Assembly: GCA_030068075.1 (NCBI GenBank)
Contig: CM057844.1
Span: 13,624,001 to 13,688,000 of the forward strand
From: Paguma larvata
Taxonomy: Eukaryota > Chordata > Mammalia > Carnivora > Viverridae
Direction of reading: 5' to 3'
Length of the DNA stretch: 64,000 bases
Numbering within the stretch: the stretch's first letter is position 1; the number at the start of each line of letters is the position of its first letter. Below, piece by piece: positions 10,622 to 22,545 of this stretch. The position numbers were made by a program, and so were the translations under genes. The notes beneath the pieces are model-generated. The model was not told where the DNA came from and did not search any database. It saw nothing but the letters and a program-made list of their open reading frames with translations.

Positions 10622-11440
10622 GTAACTGAGATTTGATAAAACTACTACCAGAAAAAAAATCAAGTAAGAAAACCAAATAAATTGCTGAGAACAGAGTCCA
10701 AAGATGATGAATCTTCAGTAGTCTGAAGAGGGCAAGGTTTCCCTGTATGAGTTGATGAAGGTCTGTCTTAAAGTGATAGAAATGAGGAAGAGGATACAGA
10801 TATGACAGGCAGGGGGAGAGACCACCAGTACTGACCCAGTAGATGGATATGAGAGTTGAAGCAGAAGGAAGAGTTACAAAGCAATCCAGTCTTTTAGACC
10901 GGGGGATGGAATCTCTAGATTCCTAAGTTGAATGGTGTCAGATTCACTTTCAATAGACTTAGACAGTGTTTGCACCTCTTTTTCTGGCCCGATTTACCAC
11001 AAGAATGACTTGACTACCATCTAAAGTGGCAGGTGGCAGAGCACCTCAGAGCCAGGGCTAGAACAAGAAGCAAGGTATTCTGACAACTGGCCCTGCAGGT
11101 GCCCCCCCTCCTTACCAAAGAGCTAGACATGAACTCACACATCACTGTGAAGAGACATCTGATAGCAGCTATCATAAACATTCAGCAAATCTGTAAGGTT
11201 CTGTGTCAATTCCTGGGAGCATACGTGGCACCTTGCAAAGTTTCAATGAACAAATTGAATGGGAAAATATAGGTGAACCTGCTTTGTACATTATAATGGG
11301 AAATGCAATTGTTATTATCGTTTGTGTTTTAGGTGGTAATACCTCACCCACATAACTTACAAAGCACTTTAAAACCGCTCATTTTATTTTTAATATATCT
11401 GTTTCTGTATCCTCTTTTTGATGGCTAATGTTTCATCTTG
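10622..11440. other. Unassigned sequence
   Basis: No gene. It contains A-rich and GA-rich stretches near 10640-10830 and a C-run at 11101-11108. Nothing here looks conserved or repeat-derived with confidence. Confidence 0.3.
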
Positions 11441-11605
11441 TGCATCTCCCCATACCATTATATTGTGTTTAAGCACTGCATGAACATGCAGTGTGTATAT
11501 GGATACACAATAATTAAACCGTATTCCTTCTGTAGGACATTTAGGCTTGTTCCAGTAAATTCTTATGAATAGTATAATAATATTATTCTCTCTCTCTTAT
11601 GAATA
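11440..11605 (-). mobile_element. Possible old L1 3' fragment, minus strand
   Basis: Phrases such as ggacatttaggcttgttcca and a following cttatgaatagta resemble the reverse complement of the L1 ORF2 end, which reads similarly at 33380-33430. A perfect short palindrome, gcatgaacatgc-like, lies near 11480. The match is short and old. Confidence 0.45.
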
Positions 11606-14315
11606 ATATTATTAATTAATGAAATATGGTATCAACAAACCAAGACTGACTCCTTAATATAAAGGCCTGAGAGATTATTGAAAGGTGAAAACTGTCATAA
11701 AATGTATTATTGGGTTGTCTATGAATCACCTACAACCATTTCCCAAAGCACCATTCATAGCTATATTTACTCAAATTTTACACTCAATAAATAAAAAGTG
11801 GTCATTATTCTGATTAGGAAGACAAATCCTTCAAAGAGAAGCTGTTGATACAGGCCTAGACTGCTTTATATTTATATATAAAGGAGCTTATGATCATTTG
11901 TTCCCACTATTTCACCTAGTTACATACATAGAGAACAACGGTCATTGAATTTTCTGGTTGAAATGTCCTTGTTAACTGTCTTTAAGCCTACTCTGGCTAA
12001 AGAAAATTTGAGTCACCAAAAACAGAAAGAGCTCCTCCTTCAAGTAAAGATGAGCCAGAATCATACTTATCAGCTTAGTGTTATTCCTTTTAAAGAAAAA
12101 AACATGTCTTTTCGTCTTCAAATTCAGGTTCATCCTACCTAATGATAGAATGATGGAATATGGTAATTGTTCAATTAAAAAAACTTTCGATCCCTATCCT
12201 GTTTGAAATTGCAACCACTGAATTCTAGGATAATTAGCATCTAGTCTCCTTTCTCTTTCCTTTATGAGATACTCAGCGTCCTGTCTCAGGCTTAAACCCA
12301 CTATTTTGATCCTTTTCATAGACAAAATTGAGAAGATTCAATGGGTCTACATGTCTCATTTCAACTCAAACCTTTATAATAATAAAGGGGAAGGAGTCAT
12401 TATACCATATCCTCAAGTTTTAAAGCATTTCTGTCATTTTGAGATTAAAAATAGATTATACTTGACTGTACTTTAGTAGAGAAAATCTATTACTTACACC
12501 TTCAGAAGACATCTTTTATTAAAAATGAGAAAATATAAGCAATTACCATGTCCAAGTATCTTTTCATATACAGCTCAGGTCTGTGGTATGAAGAGAGGAC
12601 TCAGGTGAGGTTATTAGATGTGGGTAGCCTTTAAGAAGAGTACTGTGTACATCACACAATCCAAGATGGGAAAAGTGAGCATTAGCAAAAAACCATCTCT
12701 TCAAAGGTGCGGAATATTTCAAAACATGTATGAGTTATATTTACTGATGGTGTGCAGATCAGTAGGTCCTGAAAGAGAAAAGACAGCACAAACAAACGGA
12801 GGTAAGTGTAAGGAAGGAGCTATTTATAGTAAGTGGGTGATGTTTAGAAGACCAACACGAAATAGCAAGAGAGGGAGCCTGTTTTTGGCTCCTAAACCAG
12901 AAAGGGCAAGAGTTGAAGGTAGTTACTGGATTTCTGAAGGATTTCTACAGGAGAGAGCTGCCTGACAAGGCCATGGCCTTCCATAGAATGATCCACCAAT
13001 CCATGGTTAAAGGACAGGGAGGAAGTCAGGAGAAAAAATACCCCATCATTATTCCCCAGTCCTCCCACTTCCTCCTCATTCCTTTCACTGACCAACCTAA
13101 CTGGAAGTCAGAGTGAGTCCCCAGGGGTCAGAATAAGGTGGATAATACAGAAATGGACCTAAGTGGCAAGTGGAAGACACCCAGTATGCTGTGAAATGAC
13201 AGGCTCTGCCTTAAGCAAAGGTGAGGTAAATGGTTTGTCCCTGATAACTCCTAAAACTTTGATAGGCATCTCTTCCTACTCTATGCCTGGTCAACTGCCA
13301 CTACCAGATGTTCACCATCATCCTATGCTGCCTCCATGACTATCTATGGCTCTTATATGTCCCCTACACAGGCTTGTCTTCCTTGAATCACAGTCCATAT
13401 TTCAGATGGGCACAGCCCTTATATTTCCATCTTTCTACATCCTAATCCTTCAAGGAAAGCTACCCCTTGCTAGATGGCAAGCCAGCCAATCTAACAATTA
13501 ATTCCAATCAAATGTATAATATCACTATTGGATAAAATCATAGGTCCTAGAGCTAAAAGACTTCACATAAATTATTTCTGGCACTGTCAGAATATTTGAT
13601 GTAATAACATGAACATTTTGTAGCAGGAAGCAACAAAGGTCTAACATTGTAAGGTAAACACAAAGCTTACATGCAATACCACTTAAGGCAAATGACATTT
13701 TCAATAAAGACCTTCAGGGAACCCAGCAAATCCCAAAGTGTGGTGCTCACCTTAGTTATGTGGCATTCATACAGCATCAAGAATATTCAGTAAAAAGAAT
13801 ATTGAATCACACAGTGAGAAAGTGATTGTTTTTACACTCATCTCAACAATTGATTATATCACAGAGAAAGACTTGGTTTTGAGTTAGAAATTTTAATCCT
13901 TCTTTAAACACAGGCTATATTCCTCTTTTGACAAAGAGAAGCAAGCATCAGATACAGACTTCAAGTTAGGGCAATTGTTCACAGACTTAATTTGATGCTT
14001 TATTTCCCTTGAATTTTTATTTTGTGTCACCTTCTATTTTTTAATGAATAGTGACCTTCGATTTATGTTAATTACATTCAAGTCTTTTTCACACAATTTT
14101 AAGGTTAGAAAGTAACTGATTTAAAGAAAAATGTATGTAAACAATAGTATGATTTTTTAAGGGTCATATTTTTTAAAAGTGTTAAGTAAAGCAATGTAGT
14201 TTGGGAAAAATAGCTTTATTCCAAAGAGTTTTTATCAATAATTCTATAATTTACATATATATGAATCACAGATAATGTGTGTGTGTGTATTTACAACAGG
14301 CAGAATTCTAACATT
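11606..14315. other. Unassigned sequence
   Basis: About 2.7 kb with several short orphan frames (11945-12142, 12264-12476, 12618-12965, 12892-13116). None has a recognisable domain, and none shows a start context or exon pattern I can support. The overlapping frames on opposite strands at 12.9-13.1 kb are typical of chance. Confidence 0.35.
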
Positions 14316-14319
14316 GGTC

Positions 14320-14895
14320 CAGTATTCCCTAGTATACAATCTCTGTATGATTCCTTCCTCTTGAGTGCAGGCAAAATCTGGGAAGTTATGAGATATCACT
14401 TCCATTATTACATTACATTATATAGCAAAAGAGATTTTGCAGATTATAATTAAGATCCCTATCTGTTGACTTTCAGTAAATCAAAAGGGAAATTATCTCA
14501 GGTGAACGTGACCCAATCAGGTGAGCCTACAGAAGAGATAAGAAATAGCAACAGATGTTTTCCTGCTGACCTAGAAGTAAACAGCCATGCTGTAAAAACA
14601 GAAGGTCATGTGGCAGACCCAAGAGCAGCATCTATGCACTCAGAGTGGTCTATAGCCAAGAGCTAGCAAGAAACATAGACTTAAGTCCTACAGCCACACA
14701 GAAAGAAATCATTGATAATCAGTGAGCTTGGAAAAGGAACTTGGGTTTCAGATGAGATACCAGTCCCAGCTGACACCTTCATTTCAGCCTGATAAGATCT
14801 TGACCAGACTTTTGACAAATGGACACTGGAAAAAATAAATTTGCATTGTTTTAAGCTGTTAAATTTATTATAATTTGTTATACAGTAGTAGGGGA
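14320..14895 (+). mobile_element. MaLR-like solo LTR, plus strand (MLT1-like)
   Basis: The organisation fits a solitary MaLR-type LTR. An early block reads agagattttgcagattataa, a late block reads cagctgacaccttcatttca, and the end has the characteristic ttgttttaagctgttaaatt stretch followed by taatttgttatacagtagta. These are typical of mammalian MLT1-like LTRs. No internal retroviral region is present, so this is a recombined solo LTR. The subfamily is uncertain. Confidence 0.7.
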
Positions 14896-14902
14896 GATGC
14901 AC

Positions 14903-14933
14903 GTGCACACACACACACACACACGCACACACT
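14903..14933. repeat. (CA)n microsatellite
   Basis: CA repeats with one CG interruption, right after the LTR end. Confidence 0.93.
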
Positions 14934-15159
14934 TGAATCTTTATTAAGTAAAGCAATGTAGTTTGGGAGAATTAATAAAAAAGAATTTTGGAGAAGTAAT
15001 TAGAGGAAAGCCTTATGGGAGCCTTCAGATTATACAGAAAACTATAGTCCTACCTATGCTATATAGGCAGTATTATATAACTACCTACGAAAACTATTCA
15101 TCATTCACATGCCAAGTGGGAATCATTGAACTTTCAAAGAACTCTCAGAAGTTATACAG

Positions 15160-15322
15160 ACCAGTGTTTGTCACACTTCACTCTGCACACAAATCCCTTA
15201 AAATATCTTATGAAAACACAGACTCTGGTTCAGTAGGTATGGTTTGGGGCCTGAGATTCTGCATTTCTACCAAGCTCCCATGTGATGCCAATACTGTTAC
15301 TATGAGCAACAGCTGCCCAGAT
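15160..15322. mobile_element. MER5-like hAT MITE
   Basis: It reads through gaccagtgtttgtcacactt, then agactctggttcagtaggta, tggggcctgagattctgcat and ttctaccaagctcccatgtg, then a diverged inverted end. This matches the non-autonomous MER5 hAT family, which has short inverted repeats and a central gggcc-rich motif. Confidence 0.75.
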
Positions 15323-16940
15323 TCATCCCCTTTTTCCTAAAAAACTTTATCTAAGCCACAGAAAATAGTTTCCTAACCGGTTTTAGAGACAATCAAAGTG
15401 ATACAACCTTCTTCCTAGTACACAGCACAGCCAAAGCCTTTCTATTCATGGTCCCTTCAAAAAGTGAAAGGGTATTGGGATTTGCGCATCTCAGAATTTA
15501 GATAACCAAGACTGAAGTTAGCAGTTACTTCTCTGACACAGGGCAGGTCACCATGAGACCAGAAATCTTGTTGAAATGTACGCCCAAGATGTGCAGCCTA
15601 CTCTAACCTCTATTCAAACTTCTGAGACTGTGAAATTAGGCTGGAAGTCTCTACACTTATTATAAGATTCCTGGTATTTCCTGTTTCCAGTGAGACTGGT
15701 AATAACCTAAGCACAGTCTTTTTCATGGTGTTTGGTACTTCCACTTACCATCCCAGCTAGAATAAAGAAGAATAAAGTAGCACACAAAAGATGTAATCCC
15801 AAAAAAACCATTGTGAGAAATTTCATTTATATAACCTCCGAAGAGGTTTCATTGATCTTCATAGAAGACAGTTACATTCTTCAATTATACAAAATCATGT
15901 GCCTGATTTTCCTTCCCATCCGCTGTCACTTTCTCATATATTTCATTTCATAAGACTGAGTTGAATTCTAAATCTTGAGACTAGAAGGGAAGTTTTAAGA
16001 GATTACCTGTCTGATCTATTTGTAGCAAATCAACCAGCATTATATGCAAACCTGCACACTGATTTCTCTGAAATTTGAGATAAGGTGATAGTATCTCTAA
16101 AAAAGACTGGATAGTCTTATTGATTAGTGATAAAGTTTTCTTGCTCATGCTGTCTGAGAAGAAGCAGAAAAGACCTGGAGGAGGAGGTATATGGCCAAAT
16201 TCAAAAAGTTGAAGATACAGACCACAAAGATAATAGACTGCTCAGACAGACGGACAAATCCTTGAATCGAGTTACCAATTCAAGTGGTAGACATTTGTCC
16301 AGACCAAAAGATGGACAATAATAAACATGAACTTCAGAGAAGTACAAAGCCACACCATCTTCTGAAAATTACCAGATATTTCATTGTTGAGGCCTAAATT
16401 ACCCATATTGTCTGTTACCCATATTGCGTTAGCACCAGCTAAATGCTGGTGAAGTATTTAGCATCATGCTCACAGAGACTGGCCTTACTGCATGGGTGGA
16501 TTTTGTGGGAAGGGAGAGCTAAGAGATGAAAAGGAACTGCTTTGGAGATCTGGTGACAGACACAGAGTAGAGTTCCCATGACACTGATGAATGTTGGATG
16601 GCAGCAGCCTGGGCATTGGATATCAGGTCCTTCTATCTGATGTACCTCTTTTAAACATATCTTCCAGATTTGAGATCACAGGTTGGGTAGCCTAAAGCCA
16701 AGATAGGGTTAATCCTCGGTGCTGCTTTTGGAAAGGGCTCTTCTGCTCTTGAAGCAACCATGGCACTATGCACCAAAGCCACTCTCACTGCCCAGTTTCC
16801 AGGCTTTGCCTATGTCAGCAGACCTAATGGCACTAATTCTGAGGAATGTGTGGCAGGTGGGATCAATTCTCCCTGTAAGTCTCCACAGTGCACTTTGTAA
16901 TAATCACTTGTACAGGAGTAGAAATAAATGCACACAGACA
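15323..16940. other. Unassigned sequence with a short hairpin
   Basis: No gene. A perfect 7-bp stem with a 5-base loop (caccagc-taaat-gctggtg) lies at about 16435-16453, right after a direct repeat of gttacccatattg-like sequence at 16399 and 16417. The orphan frames at 15732-15953, 16127-16321 and 16719-17021 have no recognisable domain. Confidence 0.35.
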
Positions 16941-16970
16941 AATACACACACACACACAACACACACATGC
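16941..16970. repeat. (CA)n microsatellite
   Basis: Short CA-rich array with interruptions. Confidence 0.85.
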
Positions 16971-17319
16971 ATTTATCAATGTATGTTCACTTCAGTGAGC
17001 ATAGACATGGCTGAAGGCTGAAACATCTCTGAGGAAATGGTCACAGTACTAGCAAGGACAAGGCATTGAGGAAGAAGACTCAGAGTACAGAGAAGATGGG
17101 TAGGTGGCCCTATGGGGCACCTGGAGTGATAGAACTCCTACACTAGTTGGAAGGTCTGAGACTTGAGACCCATAATCCAAACTGTTGACTACAAATTTCC
17201 CACATAAAATTAAAGTTCCATTGACAAGTCTACCTCAGGGTTCTCTGAGGTGGGTGCCTCTTATCCACCCATATACCAATGTGCCTGGGTTACATTGTGC
17301 CCTATCCTGCTTCCTTGGC

Positions 17320-17332
17320 GGGGGGGGGGGGG
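17320..17332 (+). repeat. Poly(G) run of 13
   Basis: Thirteen consecutive G with GG and AGG neighbours. It is prone to sequencing and replication slippage, so its length may be approximate. Confidence 0.9.
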
Positions 17333-17594
17333 AGGTACTTTCCCTCTGCCAGTATCACTGGCACTAACCAGACTCCCCAAATCTCCATGCTTACCTCTGC
17401 TTTCACAATATCAGTGAAGAAGGGAGGATAAATAAAACCGCTTAGAGCAGCCACAAGTCTCTGCCTCTAATTACTTTTGCTTCTATAGCTCTGATTATCC
17501 TCAGTGTAAAACCAAGAAGCAGTTGCAATGAAAAGTTAGGGTACATTGGTTAGCAATTTGAAACTCCATACAAGATGATCATACAGGATTAATT

Positions 17595-17780
17595 GGAAGG
17601 AAGGAAATAGAAGAGAAGAGAAGAGAGGAGAAGAGAGGAGAGGAGAGGGAAGGGGAGGAGTGGGGAGGGGAGAGGAGAGGGGAGGGGAGGGGAGAGGAGA
17701 GGAGAGGAGAGGAGAGGAGAGGAGAGGAGAGGAGAGGAGAGGAGAGGAGAGGAGAGGAGAGGAGAGAAGGGAAGAGAAAA
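17595..17780 (+). repeat. Polypurine tract rich in GGAGA units
   Basis: Almost pure purine on the plus strand, with two pyrimidines near 17609 and 17661. The pure GGAGA array runs from about 17694 to 17766. Three overlapping minus-strand frames here are low-complexity LLSSPLLSS artefacts. Confidence 0.95.
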
Positions 17781-20215
17781 GTGCCTGACTCTGGGCCAGA
17801 CCATGATAAATAGACCCCATGACTTCTGGGCTTCTCTGTGCCTTTCATTTGTATGCCTGTCCACGTCCCTCTTGACACTTAGATCTGATACTCTTACCCT
17901 GCTTTCTTTTGTATACAGGACTGGCTTGTGTAGGATAAATATCCCAGATTCCCTTGCATATTTGGTTTCCAATTAGGTTAGGGCAATGGGAAGTACTGGA
18001 TTTAGGGGATGAAGCAGGAGAAAGGAAGAAGCTAGAATAATTCTCCTCCTCTCTCTGCTTTGAGTGGTTTCTTGGACAGAGGTTGCATATCCTCCATGAC
18101 TCTATCTCCTGTCAGATGCGCTTTCCTCTTAGGATTCAGATCCTCTTAAGCAACCCATGATCTCTGTTAATACTGCCTCTCTACTCTCTTCTCCAGCCCG
18201 GGGCAGGATAGTGTCTTCCTCCATTGTTCATCTTTAGAATGCCTCACCTTACCTAGTTTTCAGTTCTTCCAACACCTCTCTAGTTCAGTTCCTATATTAA
18301 ACCACATTGTGTGGGTTTGATTATTTTGAAAAAACATAATAGATACCACGTAGTTACTTCTCCAAGAAGGAGAATGAAAAAGCCCAAGACTTGTTTTACC
18401 ATATTCCCTTCATTTTTATGACTATGTATTGACATCCTGCAGAAGACTTGGCAAATCTTATAAAGATATAGTTGCCTATTTTCCCAATGTCTACCTCCTA
18501 AACCCAGAATACATTCACATGAAATGAAGGACACCTTCTAGGACATTGCATAGCCTCTGAAGGCCAAAGATGACACAGCAAATCCCATAACTAAACCTCC
18601 AAAAATAAGGCTTGGGAGCAGGCATCCCAGTAATGAAGGCCAATTTCTAGAACTCACATGGATCCCACAAAGAAATGAAACCATCCATATGAGCCAATGA
18701 CTTTGCTCCTCAAAAGTCAATTTGGAGAAATGTATAGTCTTCTGATCCCTAGAATCATGCCTACCAGGGCTAGCTCAGCTCTGAATACTACTTAGAATTT
18801 ACACAGTATTTTCTATCTTCAAAGAACTATGCAGACATTAACCAATTATTCTGTTCTTGGCCCCACGCCGGGTTACACTATCAAGATTTGACAAACTCTT
18901 TGTACTCTCTGTAGTTCTGTAGGAATGTAGGTTTGTCTATTTCAATCAAAACTGAAGCCAAGCTTGGACCTTTGGCTGAAGGAAGCCTTGGCGATTTAAT
19001 ATTTAATACAAACATCCTGTCCTCATAAACCGATCCTCTTTAACAGGAAAAAAAAATTGTCATTAGAACACAGTTGAGCAAAAAAGGAAAAGGTTATAAA
19101 CTTTGAAAAGAACAAAATAGTTAATGCTTGGAGCTTTTAAAGTGTTTTCAAAAGACATTTGTGCAGCTGTGGTAAGTTGGGAGGGGGCTTTCACTTCATA
19201 TCCTTTCCTCTGTCTATGGGTGTCTATTATTAAATGTTTACATTTTGTTTATACTCCATGATGTGCAGATATTTTCTTTCCCTTTTGAATTTCCTTCTTC
19301 TTGCTTCCCCTTTGAGACTCTTTGGCCTTCAAGCACTGAGCTGAAGAGCAAGAGAAAAATTAGTCCTACGAAATAAAACCTTCTACTGAAAATGAAATCA
19401 GGTACTATGTAGGAAGCTGCAATCACAACCTCACCACCTGCTCTTTCTCTAGCCTGATGGTTGACATGAGAGGACCATCTTCTCCCTCTAAGCCTTCCTT
19501 ACTGCCTTTTCTAGAATTCATGATTCAGAAATGGCTCTCTGTGATGGAAATCAAGGCAACTGGCTACTCATGCCAGAACTTCACTGTTTCAAAAATATCT
19601 CCAGTTTTCATCAGACTTCTGAGCATTAGACATCTGGAATATAACCAAGACACACCAAATACTGCTTGCCATCTGTTCTTAATTTAAAAGCCAACCACAT
19701 GGCATTTGCACTTCTCATTGACTGACAAGCTCAATTACAAACCAACCTTGGCTTCCCCATCCTACTTGTCCAAGGGACTTTAGATAAGCAATGTTGGCAC
19801 TGCATACACTCGTAAATATCCTACTAGGAATGGAGCTACATGATCATCCCTAAAATATAAGGGGTCAACCCTAATAAAATTTTGCCACAATCAAAGATAG
19901 AAAAAAATGGAGGCAACTTGGGTTTCAAATAGCATTAGCAGTCAACAAGTTGCTATTTCATGGTAGGCACTTGGTGATTAAAGTTTCCACTGGATGTTCA
20001 AGCACTGTTAATGGCTGACATTTACCAAAGCAAAGAAAAAACAGCTTTATAAGAATCCCAGAAAAATCCCCTCCCACAGATTCCCATGCCCAGGACTCCA
20101 TTTAACAATGTATTGAAATCATATTCTCACTTTAAGCCTTGACTCCAGTGATCCCAGTTTTCAGCAATTTCTTCTGGTTTCATATAATTCCTGTATCATC
20201 TATCCTCTGTCTGTC
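17781..20215. other. Unassigned sequence
   Basis: About 2.4 kb without a recognised gene or repeat. Short orphan frames occur at 18292-18534, 18538-18720, 19238-19426 and 19457-19687. All are under 85 codons and without domains. Confidence 0.35.
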
Positions 20216-20243
20216 TGCCTCTCTGTCTCTGTATCTGTCTCTG

Positions 20244-20455
20244 TCTCTCCATATATATATATATATATACACACACACATATGTATATATATATACCTAC
20301 ACATATATATACATACATATATATATACATACACACACAGTATATATATATATATATATACTATGTGTCTCTCCATATATATATATATATACACATATAT
20401 ACATATATATACATACGTATATATACATACACACATACATAGTATATTCCATCTC
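20244..20455. repeat. TA/CA mosaic microsatellite with an internal duplication
   Basis: Alternating TA and CA blocks. The phrase gtctctccatatatatatat occurs twice, at about 20242 and 20367, each followed by a similar TA/CA pattern. A unit of about 125 bp therefore seems to have been tandemly duplicated. The two open frames here are [12 protein letters not shown] artefacts. Confidence 0.9.
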
Positions 20456-20884
20456 ATACTGCCTTAGTCTATTATATCACTACATTATTTATGATTTTTT
20501 TTGTGAGCATGTATTGTCTTTTTGTCTAAGCTTAGGAAAAGCAGCAGAACCTGAAACAAGGATGTAAGTATCTCTGAGAACTATCCAACTTCAAGGTGGG
20601 AAGCTGGAGCATTTAACCACAAGCTGCTGACCCCACTGGTTGAATGTAACCTCTGGGGTGTTGATTCTCAACTTCTTCTGAGTGGCACTTACAAGCCAAA
20701 TAAACTCAGGCTTCCAGGGTTTGGCAGAGGCCTCTGGGACAGAGCAGAGAAAGCCATGAAAAACACACTTTGGAAGTGAGATGCTGACAGCTAGAGTTGA
20801 GTCTTTAGTTTGACCTGTCTCCAACATGTGTGCTGAAATCAGAGGTGGGACATGGGTCTATGATGCCAATACCAGAGGCATTAC

Positions 20885-21035
20885 TCTGTGTCTATCATGT
20901 CAACTTGCAAGTTTCTCAGGACAGAGGCTGTCTTCCCTGAATTGGTGTCATTCTGTATGCCTAGAATAGCACCAGTTACTTGAAAGCATAATAAATATTT
21001 CTGATAGGGTCAAGTTCAGAATAAATGAATCATGT
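20885..21035 (+). mobile_element. L2 3'-end-like fragment, plus strand
   Basis: Contains aagtttctcaggacagaggc, a region like ctgtatgcctagaatagcac and ataataaatatttctgatag. This is the expected order for the end of an L2 element, which usually ends with a short-period AATAAATA-like tail. Divergence is high. Confidence 0.6.
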
Positions 21036-21164
21036 ATTCCCCAATGCCACTTTCCCATTTTCCTATCTTTCTTATTCTTAATGTCATTTGCCATCCTTCT
21101 AATTTTTACTAACAAGAAGATAGTTGAGCTGTGGTATTAAGAGCATTGAAACTTACAATGAAAA

Positions 21165-21330
21165 GGCCCGGTGATCCTCAAAGTCTTAGGTGATCCTTAA
21201 ACTGTGTGACACTGGGCAGATCAAAAGTCTCTCCATTCTTTGATTTCCAAATCTATAAGATGCCTTCCTCTATGGTTAATGTCAAAAAGAACACATGTCT
21301 TTGTGAAAAGCACTTGGAAACTATGGAAAT
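21165..21330 (-). mobile_element. MIR-like fragment, minus strand
   Basis: Diverged reverse MIR core with gtgtgacactgggcagatca and tttccaaatctataagatgc. These match the reverse MIR phrases about a tgaccttgggcaagt-like block and a cagtttcctcatctgtaaa-like block. Confidence 0.6.
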
Positions 21331-21419
21331 GTGTGCATATATAAGGAATGTTCCTTGTCATCCCCATGGCAAGCTGCTTCCTAAATATCCACTCTTCGGT
21401 TAAAAAGCTCAGAGCATTT

Positions 21420-21635
21420 AGGGGCACCTGGGTGGCTCAGTTGGGTAAGTATCTGACTCTTGATTTTGGCTCAGGTCTTGATCTCATGGTTTATGGGATC
21501 AAGCCCCATGTCAGACTCAGCACTGAGCATAGAGCCTGCTTGGGATTCTCTCTCTCACTCTCTCTATGCCCCCACTACTCATGTGCTCTCTCTTGCTCTA
21601 TCTATCTCTCAAAAATAAATAAACATTAAAAAACA
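21420..21635 (+). mobile_element. Can-SINE, plus strand
   Basis: Head ggggcacctgggtggctcag, body, TC region and a tail of AAAAATAAATAAACATTAAA. An 11-bp flanking repeat (tcagagcattt versus tctgagcattt) is present at about 21409-21419 and 21639-21649. The open frame that starts at 21348 runs into it and is not a gene. Confidence 0.95.
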
Positions 21636-21836
21636 AGTTCTGAGCATTTCTAACTGTCAGAGAGACAGAGAATATAGGAAATTGATATAGTCTGACCATG
21701 GTACCTTGCTTGCTGATGGACTCCGTCATTTCACAATTTCTGATTAATATACATTGTATAATACATTCTCTATTGTATTGTAAACAATAGATAAATGGGT
21801 AGATGAATGGACATGTGATAAAACAAATAGAGCAAA

Positions 21837-22057
21837 GGGGCACCTGGGTGGCTGAGTCAGTTTAGCTTCCAACTTTGGCTCAGGTCAAGATCTCACAGCT
21901 TGAAGGTTTAAGCTGTGCATTGGGCCCTGTGCTGACAGTTCAGAGCCTGCTTTGGATTCTCTGTTCCCCTCTTTCTCTGCCGCTCCCCACTCATTTTCTC
22001 TCTCTTTCTCTCTCTATCTCTCAAAACAAACAAACAAACAAACATTAAAAATTAAAG
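21837..22057 (+). mobile_element. Can-SINE, plus strand
   Basis: The copy has a tail of tandem CAAA units before ACATTAAAAATTAAA. Its target-site duplication is 17 bp (aaaacaaatagagcaaa and aaaacaaatagagtaaa at 21820-21836 and 22058-22074), with one mismatch. The B-box region has drifted and carries a short insertion. It lies only about 200 bp from the previous SINE in the same orientation. Confidence 0.95.
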
Positions 22058-22199
22058 AAAACAAATAGAGTAAACACGAGGTTGTGGGTATATATTGTTC
22101 ACTAAAACAATAAATTTTCTTATGTTTGAAATTTTTCATTAAAAGTGAAAAAATACTAAGCATTTATTTAGTTCACAAATACATGGATCCCTGTGCTCT

Positions 22200-22545
22200 G
22201 GGAAGGGCTGGTTTTGACTGGGCTCACTCATGAATCTGCCCCATTACTTGGTGGATCGTTGGGGACTGTTTTGTCTATGATGGCCTCTTCTGGGATGGCT
22301 CTCCTCCGTGTTTTATCCTCCAGCAGGCTAGCTAAGGTTTGCTTGCTTGATGGTCACAGGAATCCAGAGAACAAGTAGAAATGTGCAAGACTTCTTAAGT
22401 TCTTGGCTTAGAAATATCACTATTTCTTTATTGAAAACAATTGGCCAAAACAATTCATAAGGCCAGCCTATATTCAAGGGGTGGAGACACAAACATGAAG
22501 AGTTAATAATTGAGGTCATTTTTGCAATCTACTGCATCTATCTTG
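22200..22545 (-). mobile_element. Old LTR-like repeat, minus strand
   Basis: Its reverse complement aligns with the start of the repeat at 42630. Shared blocks are a gattgcaaaaatgacctcaa stretch, an accccttgaatataggctgg stretch and a ggccttatgaattgttttgg stretch. The plus-strand phrase cctccagcaggctagctaag also fits the reverse of the other copy. The two are inverted copies of one old mammalian family, probably MaLR-type LTRs. Confidence 0.7.

Noticed and set aside
17536..17972. Three overlapping minus-strand frames of 94 to 127 codons
   Set aside because: They are LLSSPLLSS readings of the GGAGA array.
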